Below, piece after piece: positions 47,630 to 61,310 of a DNA stretch of 64,000 nucleotides. The notes below the pieces were generated by a model. The model was not told the DNA's origin. It ran no database searches and saw only the letters and a program-made list of their open reading frames with translations. The translations under genes were made by a program, and so were the position numbers. How positions within the stretch are numbered: position 1 is the stretch's first letter; each line of letters starts with the position of its first letter. Source of the stretch: Trichoplax sp. H2 (taxonomy: Eukaryota > Placozoa > Uniplacotomia > Trichoplacea); the NCBI GenBank assembly GCA_003344405.1, contig NOWV01000057.1:359879-423878 (forward strand), in the 5' to 3' direction.

Positions 47630-50600
47630 ATATCGTCTTAAAAATGTAACACAAACGACACTTGTATTGAGATTTTGATTTACGTTATCTTTGTCAATAT
47701 AAAAGAAGAAGATTGATGTTTTCTGAATAGTTTATTTGATACAAAAAAAGCAGTTGATCAAAATGTACTGAAAATTTTAATTCTCACACTTACAATCATA
47801 AATATTTAATACCAATAAGGTTTATTATGCATAAGTATGAATACACTCGTATTCCTGTAATAATTCGTACCTCTAATACGCTATTTTCGGATTTTGATGC
47901 TACTACGTTTTCATGTAAGTTAACTTTTCGGTAACTATCCCCTTACAAATATATTTTAAATCCATAAATTGAAAAGATGATTATTGTATGACATTATACC
48001 TTTATTAATGGTGATAGCAAACAATTGACTTATCGATGAAAGCCAATCAATTATACATTTATTTAGGCTATGACTACAATATGAGTGCGCAGTCTATATC
48101 CGTCCAAGTGTTGATGTTACGTAAGGTACCTATCGTATTTATTTTTTCTTTATGTTCTATAACGGTCGAACCATTCTTTCAATGTAGACTTAAAGCATTT
48201 GGTATTTTGCCCTTTTGAAGTAAAAAGATAGAAAAAGGGGTTGTTAAGTTTTAGAAACTCTTCCACTTTGTAACAAGGAAGATTCGCTAGAAATTTCCAG
48301 ACGAGTCGAGTAGAGCTAGAGTATTGAACTAAACTTTACTGTCTTACTATACCGTTAAACAGTCGAACAAAGTTAAAGGTTTACTAACGGCATATTGAAA
48401 ATACCAACGAATGCGATAACGTTCTTATAAATAAGATAGCAGCCGATAACTAATCAATAGCAAATGATAATATATCAGAAACGTATTCTGTCAACTATTT
48501 TATCTATAACCTCTTCTAAGAACTTACACTCAGCAAATTTTATGCCTAAGTGATTGTGCTACTATAGTCAAACAGAATAAGTCAAAGTTGTAGTAAGCTT
48601 ATACTACAAAAAGTGTATCAGCATAACTAATGAAATTCTCATTTCGTAACTGGGGCAAATGAAATGTAATAGATATAGCAGTCTAATATTTTGAAATTTG
48701 AGTACAATCAAACTTCCTGATAAAACGCTAGTTTCATTTTTGATTCTAAACTGTAATTTCAGAGAAGGTAAACAATAACTACTTTTCTTCAAATCATACA
48801 CAAAAACTGATGGTTCATTGAAGCCAATTAATAATAACAATATACATTATTCCAATTAAAAATAGTAATAGGCTGTGGTACCTAATTCAAGTTAATAGCT
48901 TTAATATGCAAGCAATATTATTATCTGATTACTAGTATAAATGCTTCATATATACGATAATTATTTTGCTGCTTTATATCGTGCTACTGCAACATTAATT
49001 TAGAAATTTATCACTTATACGAGCATATCTCAATATGAAATCATTATAAACTCTACTTATTTTATACTATTATTATTGTCAGGCTATTACAATGCTTCAG
49101 AATTTTTGATCTTATTTTTTATTATAGATTTCGCAACAAATTTATCTGTCACACTCTTAAACAATAACTTTATACTTGCACTTTAACTTTATAACGAAGT
49201 TATTTCGGCCTATTTTATATTCATTAATCGTAATACTACCTTATTAAAGGCAACATTTACTTATTGCATTCCGAAATATTCGTTGCAATTAATGAATTTC
49301 CTATTATATGATAGCTAACTTTCACTTGACAATAGACTTTAAAGATCCAATTATTAAGCCATTATAGGTTAATGATCCTACAGTATATACGATGCATTAA
49401 GTAAAGTAGGAAATAACGTGGCTTACTTAGTCTAATTTATAGACTTTCAAATTGTCTATCCCTGAATGAGCGGCTTTCCTTGAAGGTATGTGTGCATGTT
49501 CATATAGATCGTAATTTTGTTTGCTACTGCGCGTAATACTCACATATCAAAAAATTCGATACAAATTTTGTTAGATACTTTGATCTTAGTACTACTACTA
49601 AATTTTTGTAGTTTTATTCTGTAATTCACTAACTTCACACAATTCTGAGTTTACTGAATAGATTATCTTGCTAATAATAATTACCCTTCTTTAAAATTCT
49701 TAGCTTATAATAGCTTAATTGAAATATTTAACCTTTCGTTAAGTTTCCAATGATATTAAACTATTAATTTGGGTAAAGAATAGTAGATGCATATGTCACA
49801 CACCACTAGTGACAAAGTAGTCTACATACGCCAATCCTTGCGGAGAACGCCACTTACTAACTTAAGAGGCGAGATTAGCTTTATCACCAAATAATTCAGT
49901 TCCAACGACCGAATACTATAGTATAATTATAGCGTCACAGATATTACGCATCGTAACAGCATATAATTTAATTTTATGGTTCCTTTCTTATCGTAATTTA
50001 TTCATTTTTTCAAAAATAATACAAACGCTGTATAGAATTACGTTAAGGTATAAAATTGAATGATTAATAGTTATCAAGCAAGACTTAAGTGATATAATAG
50101 CACTCGCATTCTGTATTTAAAATTAATACTGCTATTACTATCACAGAAGCTACAATTATGGTACCCTAAAAACTTTAAACTTACATTTGAGTGTAAGTTG
50201 GCTAAGCAATGCTTAATCCTAATATCTTGATAACAATTTAGTTAGTAACATCAATTGGCCATAAAATAAGCTTAATTATTTATTTTTGACTGAAATCTTC
50301 AAGATGTATTAATACATTTGTTTAAGGACGCCATATTAGATTACCAATGAGGATGCAGATATGATTAAATTGACTGTTACTTTATATTTAAAATGTACTG
50401 ATAACAATTAACTAAGACATGTTGCTAAAATTATCATTCATCGTAAAATAAGATTTAGATTAGTATGGATACTACTCGCATCACAATTTAAGTAATAAAA
50501 CCATAAAAGGGTAGCAATAGTACATAAAAGATCAATCATTTTCTAGATCAGTTAATAAATAGATCTGGAGTTTAATCAATGAATAATTTATTGTTTAGAG

Positions 50601-51152
50601 TGTGATAAATTTAGCTATTACAACATATACACGGCCTGATAAATATCAATGATGTAATAAAATTAATCACCAAAGAGGGCTAAGATTTCCTATGAGTATT
50701 TTTAATATCGAAAGAATTAAGCGTGATTATCTGTTATTACTGAATTCATAATGTTTCTTACTTTTAGTCTACGTTAATTCTAAATAATTAATGTGTTATT
50801 TCAATTTATATCGCCAAACTCATTACATTAAATTGTTACTAGCTCAAGTGTAAGGTTAAATGTTGATGAAATTAATGAACTTCAATTTTCTTTTATTACC
50901 TTTTAAGAACTATATAATGTAACGATATACTGTGTCAAGTGATGTTAACCTTTATTATCGATTTTGTTAGCTAATACAGCAGTATTACGTTTACTGGTCA
51001 ATGCAATTACTGTATATCTTTTCTAAGTATGTTATCAATGAAAATGATCGTAGGGTATAATATAGGTGGTTAATAAGATCTTATTGCATAATTATGATAG
51101 TGATATAAATAATATCCACTAAAACAGGTTTCATTACTAAGAAAGTTAAATC
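47630..51152. other. Intergenic, no gene seen
   Basis: 3.5 kb of AT-rich DNA. The small frames at 48036 and 48604 have no recognisable domain. Confidence 0.5.
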
Positions 51153-52211
51153 TTAATTAAGTTTCGAATCTTTGATTGTCACTATAGGAGACAGATGATC
51201 TGAATGATAATGTTTTGCACTAGAAATTAAAATTACTGAATTATTTTCAGAAAGAGACTTACAACAGCAACGCTTAAAAATCCTGATAGATTCAGCTCTA
51301 ATATTTTTATCAAATTTAATGTATAAGAATGGACTCATAATGGTAATACTAAGTGTAACTGTCATAGAGTAAAACAATAAAAGAAAGAGCATAAGATTGT
51401 TTTTGACCAAATTTCGACCGGAGACTTGCTTTATAGCCATGCTCAAAATTGCGACAAAAAATGGCCAAGTAGTCAACAGATAAGATGAGGCAATGCTAGT
51501 AAGAACACCAATAAATTTTTTCTTCTTAGTTTCATCACGATAGCGTCTTTCGTCACTAATGTAACCTGGCCGAATACTTTGCCTTTGATGCATAATAATT
51601 CTCCAATATGTAATTATTATCGCGGTTGATGGTATAAAATATAATATAAGTGTAAATACAAAGAGGTAAATTGATTTATTCAAAGTAACTTCAGGAAAAT
51701 CGCAAAATATGGGATCGTCAGGGTAGACATTAACATAAAATAAGAGGGGCACACATACAGCTGCTGATATAATCCAAACTTGAATTTCACTGAATAAAAT
51801 AATTCGTGATTTTTTAGAATGATAAACTGATAAAAACGGCCTAACAACAGCGAAGTAACGATCAATAGCTATAATTGCCAAGGTCATCATTGATATTCCA
51901 TAGGATGTCATTGTTGTAAAAATAATCGTACGACAAACGATTCTGCCGTCGTTAACATCTAATCTATATACGACCATCAAGATATAACATGCTGCCGATG
52001 TGAAGCATGAAATGCTATCTGATATAACTGAGACCCGTATTAAATTATATGTCGTTTTGCTAAAGTGAAACCGATTACTTAGGACCATAAGCATAAACAA
52101 ATTGGCTAATAGGCCTATGGCTGATAAAGGACTAGCTGCTATGCCGGCGTATCGGAATACATCAGAATAAGTTGCAGTCCCATTAGTTCCATTGCTTGAA
52201 ATATTTCCCAT
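51153..52211 (-). CDS. Class A GPCR, intronless, divergent subfamily B member
   Basis: 352-aa single-exon receptor separated from the rest of the array by the oxidoreductase pair. The N-terminus has NIS, NGT and a second NGT sequon. Marks: TM1 Asn (GLLANLFML), TM2 Asp (VISDSIS), TM3 Cys (IVCR), AIDRYFAVVRP, canonical ECL2 NVYPDDPIFCDF, TM5 Pro (YFIPS), SIRPGYIS, ICL3 end TKKKKFIG, TM6 TTWPFFVAI. TM7 reads MSPFLYIKFD, so the normally invariant Asn of NPxxY is Ser, an unusual change at a residue tied to activation. The tail has a triple cysteine (KRCCCKS), a likely palmitoylation site, followed by Ser/His-rich sequence. Probably functional, as the frame is fully open. Confidence 0.94.
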   Translation of the reverse strand: MGNISSNGTNGTATYSDVFRYAGIAASPLSAIGLLANLFMLMVLSNRFHFSKTTYNLIRVSVISDSISCFTSAACYILMVVYRLDVNDGRIVCRTIIFTTMTSYGISMMTLAIIAIDRYFAVVRPFLSVYHSKKSRIILFSEIQVWIISAAVCVPLLFYVNVYPDDPIFCDFPEVTLNKSIYLFVFTLILYFIPSTAIIITYWRIIMHQRQSIRPGYISDERRYRDETKKKKFIGVLTSIASSYLLTTWPFFVAILSMAIKQVSGRNLVKNNLMLFLLLFYSMTVTLSITIMSPFLYIKFDKNIRAESIRIFKRCCCKSLSENNSVILISSAKHYHSDHLSPIVTIKDSKLN

Positions 52212-52410
52212 TTCCAGGTCTGATAGTTATTAATTTAATACTTTAATTAATAATTTTAAAACCCTACCAATACATTAGCTGGAAAATACTCAATTAAATT
52301 GCCTTGACCTCTTACCAAATAAAAATACGAAAGATAATGGTCAACAGCATCTTGTTTAACGAATTAAATACATAAAGTTACCATATATGTAAGGGTGCAA
52401 TCAAAAATCT

Positions 52411-52685
52411 TTATTCACTTAGGAATAGTTCTATTCCTATTTGTTTCTCTATTCTAAGATTATAAAGGTAATCTTTCCCATGCATCGATTTTAGCAGTTG
52501 CCGTAAATTAGCTGAAATACTATAAGCCTGTAATGGAGGGCAAGTGATAGCCAGTGCAGCTTTAGGTAACGAAGAATACAAACTCTTAATGATATTTTTC
52601 CCAGGATCTACTACTCCTTCAAGTACGCCATGTTCACTAGCATAAATGGTTCTGGCAATAGCTCTTAAGCTCAATTCATTCAAAT
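52411..52685 (-). CDS. Unassigned terminal exon (or ORF) of about 90 codons
   Basis: Open minus frame that begins at TTG with no ATG and is preceded by a plausible acceptor (TAATAATAG just upstream, 52686-52688). This suits a last exon better than a single-exon gene. The sequence is balanced and protein-like, not the low-complexity type of the surrounding chance frames: it includes GVVDPGKNIIKSL, ITCPPLQAYSIS, NLRQLLKSM and NLRIEKQIGIELFLSE. The last part faintly resembles the C-terminal helices of crotonase-superfamily enzymes such as 3-hydroxyisobutyryl-CoA hydrolase, but the active-site region is absent, so I do not assign it. No partner exon is recognised to the right, so a pseudogene fragment is possible. 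Confidence 0.45.
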
Positions 52686-55600
52686 CTATTATTAGATATA
52701 TTAAGCCTTATGGCCAAGTTGGTAATAGATTTGTTATTTTCTATAGCTACACTAATCAGCATTAAGGTACTTTGAGACAGATTTTGAAGATACCTTTCCT
52801 ATTTTATTAATGACATTCATAGGTCTGGTCTATTCACTGCTATTATCAAAATAGTTCTGAAAAGACCCATTTATGTTTATAGCTGTGTAAGTAAATACCA
52901 ATGGCCGATCATCTAAATGAGATTGATTAGGAAGTGAATTAGTTTAGTATTTATGAACAAAGTAAAATTGTCATTGTCTAATTAATCTTTTCATCAACTT
53001 TGTTTGTTTTTTTGAAATAAAAGAGTTTAAAATAGATATTTTAATAAAGAAAATAGATTAAAAATATTTAGTGCTTAGTTTGTCCAATAGGCTTTTATGT
53101 TTCACGGTACTGATTTAAGAGATTTATTGCATTTTGTTTTCTCTAAAGCGCATTTTAATTACCATAGATTCTAAAGTTTTTAATGTAAGTATGCTTACAT
53201 TCAAGTAGCTGACTGCAATAATAACGTCGTAAACTGTACTATCTAGCACACTTTTTATGTCATACTCATATGCGTAGACATGAATTTGATTATTATTCCA
53301 ATCATAAGGGCTTATATTTAATATATATTCTACTGAATGCTGGAATGTGGAAAAGTTTCAGCTATCGATATTTAAAAGAAGTTAATATGGAATTTCGATG
53401 GAAGTGAAAATTAAGACAGATTAAAATAGTACCGTATTATTTTTTCAAAAGCTTTGGATATGGGAAATTTCTATTTAAATTTGCCAGTAAAAATATAGTA
53501 CAAACACGATTGACAATCATTATAATAAATATTAATTTATATTCTGATAGTAAAATTTGCTTCAAAAAATTTTCTGAATGTTAAAAGTATGCTTAATGCT
53601 TTATTCTATCAGTTGATCCCTTTAATCAAGAGAGGGATTATTATTTTTTAATATTTATTATAGAATGGGCTTTCAGCCATATATATGAAAGGAAATAAAT
53701 TATTCAAGCGTGTTTGTTCATCATTAAATCAAATAAATGGCTCTACGATTGTTAAACAGCTCGTTACGGTCAGAAAAATGTCAATGTTTTATCATTTTTA
53801 TTCCAAATACTTCATTAATTAAAACATTTATTAGTTATTCATTAAATTTAATAATGCGCTATAATGCTATTTTATTCGAAATTTATAAACTCTGATAGCA
53901 GATTTTTATCGCAAACATACTTAGCTTGTATAGGTAGTAAATCCCACATTAAAATTTCTTTTCACTCTAGCAATTGCTAAGGCTTGACTTGTTAGTTAAT
54001 TACCACACAAAAAATTATCATGTGAATTAGCAGCTTCTAAGAACTTCAATTAAATTGATAGCTGGTGATTTGGGTATAAGATAGGCGTCGTATAAATTTT
54101 CTTATTTTAAATTACTATTATAATACTATAGTAAGATCGGTTTTAAAGTTAATAGATATATACGCAATTATATTTTAATTATTAGTAAATCTGATCTTTT
54201 TGTTGATCGTAGGCCTACCAATGGAATGGAAAAAGCTAATAAATGGTTAATTGTTTTAAATATAGTTTTTAATTGCTTGGTTACGCTTACATTTTCAAAG
54301 TTACGGCTACGTAAATACACTTAGCTAGATTGCGGCGTACAAATTAAAGCCCTAACGTTATACAAGATCCGGCCTAGAATCGTATGCGATGCATAATGTT
54401 ATAAGTATGCAGGCAATATTTTAAGTGTGCAAGCAATATCTGGTTGCCAACACTTTAAGGGTGTATTTAGGAAATAAGTAAAAATTTATGGTATCATCCA
54501 AAATTACATACAATTAAATGATTATAAATATTCAAGATTCAATATAGCCACGGTACCCTCTATTTATTCATTTATTATTTCAGATTTGTCACTGTTATAC
54601 TGGCTAACGGAAGCGTTTGTCCTTAAATACTTCATATATCACAAAATAAGAAATTACAATGTTATTGAAAACAGCTGCTGTAGATTTATAAAAAAATAAG
54701 AATGGTACATTTATAATAATTTTAACCACCATTGCATAACTTCCGGATAGTTTTGAAACGGTTCATATGGTTATTACTGGTATCTTAAGGCTACTTTACT
54801 TAGAAATAAGGCATTAAATTGTATTTATACAACGTATGTAGGGGCGAAATTTTACGTAAATAATTTTCAATTTACATCCTAGACACATTTGCAATTGAAA
54901 AAATTAATCATAACGGAAATAAATTACGGACGGCAGTCAATTTATGATAGTAACGTCTACAGATAATTTATATTCGTATTACATTGGCTTAAATGTATGA
55001 TAAAATCAAAAATTTATACTTAGACCCCACTATTGTAATTCTATATTGAGGATAGGTATTACAAATGGGTATAATACCCATCATAGCCTTAGTATAAATT
55101 GCTACTAGATTCGGTATAGAGAGACTACTTTGTTGAGACATGTAATTAAGTTTATGTAACCAAACATCGCATTGGCACTGTATAACCTGCAGTCGAATGG
55201 CTGCTAGACTACATGTAAGAACGCAACGCGTAGCTTGCAGTTCCGAATTCTAGTAGGATAGGTTTATGTGATTTCATTCAAAGAGCAGAGGCTTTAATTG
55301 TAAATAAAGAATCATTAACATACATCGTTCAGTTTACTGATTTACTGGAGTACATAGGCAGAACAAGTTCTGTGAATTACAGTAAAGAATTGCAACTGCC
55401 ACTTTAAATGTTATTACCGTTTATTATCTACATCTTTTTTGATTACTTTCGTTCTAATAGAATGGAGAGATACGACATAATGTACTATTATTAATGTGCA
55501 GATCCATGACAGTAGAGCTATTTCTCGATTGATTAATTAATGATCAGACGACTAAAATTTAAATTACCGGCATGACTCTAGAGTGTAAACATAGATAGCT

Positions 55601-58600
55601 CTCGAGAACTAGAAAACAAATCTGTGCTAATATTGTTCATCACTATAATTCGTAACAATAAAAATTTGATTTTCACTACGCTTTGACATAAAAATACCAT
55701 CACTCAAATAAATTAAGAATAAACAACTTTAATTCATTTATTAAGCAATGTCATAGTAATTTTGCACCCAGCTAAGAAGTAAATTTTTCAATTAAAACAT
55801 ACGTAGATTAAAACTGAAAGTATCAAAGAAAAACAAGAGTAGGCATACCCGATGCAGCCAATCAAACTAACAACAAAAGAAAATTTTAGCACATCACGAT
55901 TTGTTACTTAATTCCTGGTCTTTTCAGGAGCTATTTTCTCTCCATTTCTTTAACTTCTTAGTAACTTATTCATTGAACTACTACAATATCTCAAATTTTC
56001 ACGGTTCATAAAGTGAAAGTGTCTAGCTAATGACGTATCACTTTAAACTACTTCAAATCAATTCAGCAAATTAATTACACAAGCTCAGAAGATTCTATCC
56101 TAGATTTTCTGATGCAGCTAAATAAACAATTTATACATAAGTTAGCCTGTCTACTATCAGTAACTGTGCGGCAGTATGCTGTAGACATTGAAAAACTAAG
56201 ATAACGCAGCATCCTCAATTTAGGACGCAGATAAAATGATGGAGTTTACAGTATACTTGAATAAAAGTAATGTAACTTCTACCGTAATTCACAAATTTAA
56301 ATGAATAGAATTTCTTGGCATCCATTGTCTCAATCACCATCTATTTAAAATTTTACAGCTTAGACATCTCATGAATGCACCGGAACTTTAATTAATATAA
56401 GAATCATTCAGGGGATTGAAAGAAAAAACTTCAGCATCTACTCCTGACGCCGTAGCTACCAACGCTAGCCCTTTTATTTCACTTTCACTCAACGTTTCCT
56501 TAAATCCCTTGGAATCTGTATAGTATCTTCATTAATTAAATTTGTTTTTCAATCATATTAGTAATCATTTTATCTTCTACGAGGAGGAAAATTTTGTTAT
56601 AGTGAATTTATTTCTGTAGTCATCCATAAATACGGCAGTGCTTGTTCATGCTAGTAAATTTGGCGTTTGAGTAAATTTTTTCATGACATATTTTAGCTAT
56701 GGTGATTAAACATTAAAGTAGCGATATACTGAGGTGGACTTGAGAAAGAGAGGAAACTTATCAGAATGATTGCATGGAAATAATTTTAACGAAATCTTTG
56801 CAATTGTAAGATTCAAAAATAGTGCTTAAATGTATACTTAGTCCAGACAACACATACTCGTGTACATGTGTCAAGGTAGTTAATTACCGTGAGTAACCTA
56901 TAATATATAATTAAAACAGATTTAGGCTAAGTTAGGGGATGGCGATTATCGCCTAGATTGTCATGTTTTTCATTAATAAATTCGATATAAATACATGCAG
57001 TAAGATCATGAATCCTTAATTAATTTAGTGAAAAGAAAATATTTTGATATGACGACGATTTCTAAATTAAAAGGTAGCTTTCCGAATATGGATGTTGGAA
57101 ACTAGTTTAGCAAATACCTATTGTTATCTGCAGATATGCTATAAACTATTGGGAGCTTGTACATATATTTCGAATGTTCTAGATTAAAGACCTTATACTA
57201 AATGTCTTAGGTAGAAAGTTAAGATAATTTTTGATCTGAAGATAACAGGGGCCTGGTCGGAGTAAAGAGACTTCTGAATAGAACTTTTTGTGTGAGTTAT
57301 CACCTTCTGATTGGCTACACTGTAAGCTGGGCAATTAAACCGTTTATTTCTCTAAACAGCTATTTAAGCACTTATACTCTATTAATAAATCAGATTTGTG
57401 ATTTCCGTCCAAGATGAAAACATAATTTGTTGTCTAGGACAAGTCGACTAGTGGTTGGATTACGGAAAACATTCTCCAATACGGTACATCGCTTAGTTAT
57501 TCTATATATTAATCTCGATTGGTCTTCATTGACAGTAAAACAGTTGAAATTAAATGATCAACTATTGCTGCTAGTTTCTAGGAACTGAGACTTGTAGCAA
57601 TATGATATACAAAGGTCAACTCATAATCCTCATGTAGTGAATATCACAGTATCTCGCATGGGATTAGTTACGATTTCTTGCAGGCTATTTGTCCACTACG
57701 TATAGTATTAGATTAGCTGCTTTAATTTTAGATTTAATAATAAAGCGCAAATTAGTTGGAAGGAAATTTAACTTGACTTTTCAATTACACCTACTATAGC
57801 TAATGGATACATAGAGATAATGAGGAATTAGATTCGTTTTTGTAGGAAAGCCAGTACTTTATTTTATAGGAAATCGCTATTTTAACATCCTTATTCATAA
57901 TACGTGAAACTATTCTAGTATTATGTGTAGTAAATACTGGTAAGAAACATTTGATAATATTTATGGTTTATTACTTCCGTAATTTGACTTTAAAGAAGTA
58001 TGTAAGTGATACATTGCCTGGCAGCTAAGCTAAGAATTTGCTGCATTGCATTCGAATATAGTCAGGGCAGCACAGGTAGGAAAGTATATCTGTTAGAATT
58101 TATTAGAATAGTGTGCCATATATCGGCAGAAATGGTTTACTTCCAATGGCTGTCGACGAAGTATGTTTGGAGAGCTCACACAGTAAATTATAATTAGCAA
58201 ATGGGACTGGCTCAATCTCGTAATCTACCTGAGATAATATCTTATAGCTGTGTGATATATACCAATCACGAAATTCCAAATTTTAGAAAAATAAGGGCTT
58301 TATTGAATCTTATACAAAGATTAACTACACCGCTCTACTCTAGCCGAATACTACTTCTAAAGACTTCTAGAACGAACTAACAGAATAATCTAAAGTTGCA
58401 TGCTTTTATACTTTTCGTAGCATTCGCAGCTACAATCCGCATGGCAACCTTTTACCTTATTTTACACATAGTTAAATTATTCTTAGTAAGACTATTCTAC
58501 TGCGGACCATCATTAATCCAATATGGATACGACTACAGTACTTACGTAGACATTATTCACACCAGTCAAAGTACAATGAATTAACCATATCCTAATATAT

Positions 58601-60489
58601 GATTTACAGTTCTATTTTTACCTATAGCCATATTAGTAACTCAACAGCTTACTGTATATAGTCATCTGTACTCTAGCATAGAGTCTCTACCACTACAGTC
58701 TATAGTTACAGCTACCAAATATCTCTTAGGATAAATATCTACCGTACATTATACTACACATGGCTAACAGTCTACAAAGTCTATAATCACAATACTAGTT
58801 ACATTACAGTCATCCAATGAGTTCATACAGTGCTAACTGAAATTAAAATTTGGTTATTTTGTATTATCGTATTACTCAGATCTTCGAGTTGACAATTTAA
58901 TATTTAAGTAATAATATCGTCGCCATTTACAGAACTTTATGATCGATATAACTACAAGGAAATGTATTTGAGATAGTATAGATTTTAAATTAACTTCTAC
59001 GTGTAGTAATCATCAATGACACAAAAGATATTTCGTTCCACATGAAATATACATTACTTTGTAAACTACTCTTCATCACAGCTACCAACTCCAGCGATGC
59101 TAATTAACTGCCTATCTTAAGCTAGGCTGCTTATATCGTAAAATTTTAACAAAATATGAAACACCTTTTCATAGTGTTATTTCGAAAATAATTCTCTCGA
59201 TATAACATTATTGAAATGGATAGTAATGGGATGATGAATCTTTCGATAGTGATAAATTAAAAATGCGCTTAATATGTACAAATTAGCAATCAATGTCGTA
59301 AATATGAGACAATGCCTTGAATACTGTTACCATTTCGATTAATTAATCATTAATGCAACATATAATTAGAAACTAACAAATGATAATGATGCATCAAATC
59401 ATTTTACTTTTGATTTACAATGACTAATTCAAAAATACGATAAAGATTGATTCTAATTTTAGATTGAGTTTGCATAATTCGTTAGTAAATTCTGTTCTAG
59501 AAACTTATCTTTCCTAAAGAATTCGTAAGTACAAACATGATTATTTTCATAAGTATTAAGTTTAATATTGTATGAATTAATTGAGCTAAAATTATCGTAA
59601 AGTTCTGAAGACGTATCTTTAGATATTGCATGCAGTAAATTACTCCATAAATTACGATAAAAATTCTTCAGAATGTCTTTCATGGTGACACTTAATAGTG
59701 GAGAATATGATCAAATATTAATAATAATGTTTCTAAATTGTACGAAGTTCTGTATCAGTAACAGAAATGATATCATATTTTGTTACGAAAGATCACATTA
59801 TTATTGAAATAAGAAATGATATCTTAATTAGTAAGCATTCACAAAGTAACATTTGAATTGACTCATTAATTTTGGTTATGGTCACCTGGTGGCACTTTGA
59901 CGAATAATCATATTTCCTAGGTTATTGTTATTTATTGCATAGAACCGATCAACGGAAACAAAAATTCATGTTATTGCTAATAACGGAATTAGTGCTTACG
60001 TACGAACTTTGTCATATTTTACGTAAGAGAGTCAGTTAACTCAGTTCGTACAACGTAAAGATCTGGAGTTATTTGGAATTAGTTATCTTCATACTTTTAA
60101 ACTAATAGTCTACTGTACATCATAAAATCAGCGATAAGAAAAATACTCGTACTGGCTCAATTCCACTTTAATAGCCCTGCTAAATCTATTGAAGGCTTGC
60201 ACCATTTTGCCAATTGATTTGAATTTTAGATGCATAATACTAATTATTTTCTCCACGATACATAAAATACTATAAATCTTGTATTTCTTAAATTACATAC
60301 CTTACTATATAGTATGTTAAACTCCGAAAGTATTCCTGTATTGGGTATCTTATCTAATGATTAATTAACAGAATTCGAAGACATTTTTAATAGTAAATAC
60401 TTAAAATCAGTTTATAGACTTATACATAAGATCATAATTATTGAAAATATAAATTTATAGTTTAAATTTAATTACAAGTTTTCAGTCTT
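52686..60489. other. Gene-poor stretch
   Basis: 7.8 kb of AT-rich DNA without a recognisable gene. A C-rich, G-poor block at about 58300-58860 stands out in composition; its 62-codon plus frame (58396-58584, TTG start, hydrophobic) is not recognised. The frames at 58006 and 59459 have no domain that I can name. Confidence 0.5.
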
Positions 60490-60945
60490 GAAAACAGTAT
60501 TGCTACAAGATAGCGTAATTTACGAAGCATAAATCGACTCACTGAATTTCATATCGTGGAATAATATCTGCGTTATCGGAAATAATTTTCTTCTACTAAT
60601 AGATATATCATGAATTAGACGCCTCGTATTATGCATTAAACAATAATTTTAAGAAATCCTTTTATCATTGGAGCGCGGTATATCGTATTCATATACTCCT
60701 CTGCAGCACTTCTTGAGTCCTAGTTAGAACTATTAGCTTTAAAATCTTTCAATGAATTAGAAGTTGATCGTACCTACCGCTACTTTAGGAAAGTGACAGT
60801 ATTTACAGACATAGACATCTAATGACAAATATAAGATAATCAGATTACATTGCATTCATACATGGAATATTTTTGAATTAATCTGCAATTTACCATAACT
60901 TAGTTACAATCACAGTTATTCGAACTGTAAAGTAGATATCACTTC
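60490..60945 (-). mobile_element. Solo LTR, family 1, decayed copy
   Basis: It follows the complement of the family 1 LTR through several blocks: gcgtaatttacgaagc, gacgcctcgtatt, the complement of TATATGAATACG, gacagtatttacagacatagacatctaatgac, and aatcacagttattcgaactgt. It is much more diverged than copies A-C and lacks the TGTTACAGTG end on the right. Confidence 0.7.
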
Positions 60946-60967
60946 GTGACAGTCACTGACTGATACC

Positions 60968-61310
60968 TATCTTATTTTCATCAGATAATATTTTGTGATA
61001 TTTATTAAACATGTCGTTATTTATGATGTTAGACGTTCTTTTAGAGACAAATGTGTAGTTACACAACATTATGTATGCACTAATAACTAATAATTACGTA
61101 TTGAGTATAAAATTCATTAGTTTATCAATATAAGTTTGGGTTTATCTTTGTCAAATGAGACTATAAGGTTATTGTTCCTTAGGACGATAGGAAACCGTGA
61201 GCATTCAGTGTTTTAATGTAGGTAGAAATCGGGGGAATACCTAACAGTAGACTCGTAGTTTTAGTTTTATGTAGTAGCTAATTTTTTGCCGTTACGAATT
61301 TTGATTTGCA
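60968..61310 (+). repeat. Dispersed repeat, partner at 24608-24808
   Basis: Same orientation as the 24.6-kb copy, with shared blocks at both ends (ttattttcatcagataata; aatgtaggtagaaatcgggg; cgttacgaattttga) and a longer middle. It lies directly beside the decayed family 1 LTR, as if one had inserted next to the other. Confidence 0.65.

Noticed and set aside
58396-58584. Hydrophobic 62-codon frame as a nuclear copy of mitochondrial DNA
   Set aside because: It has no match to cytochrome b, cytochrome oxidase or ND motifs that I can recognise.
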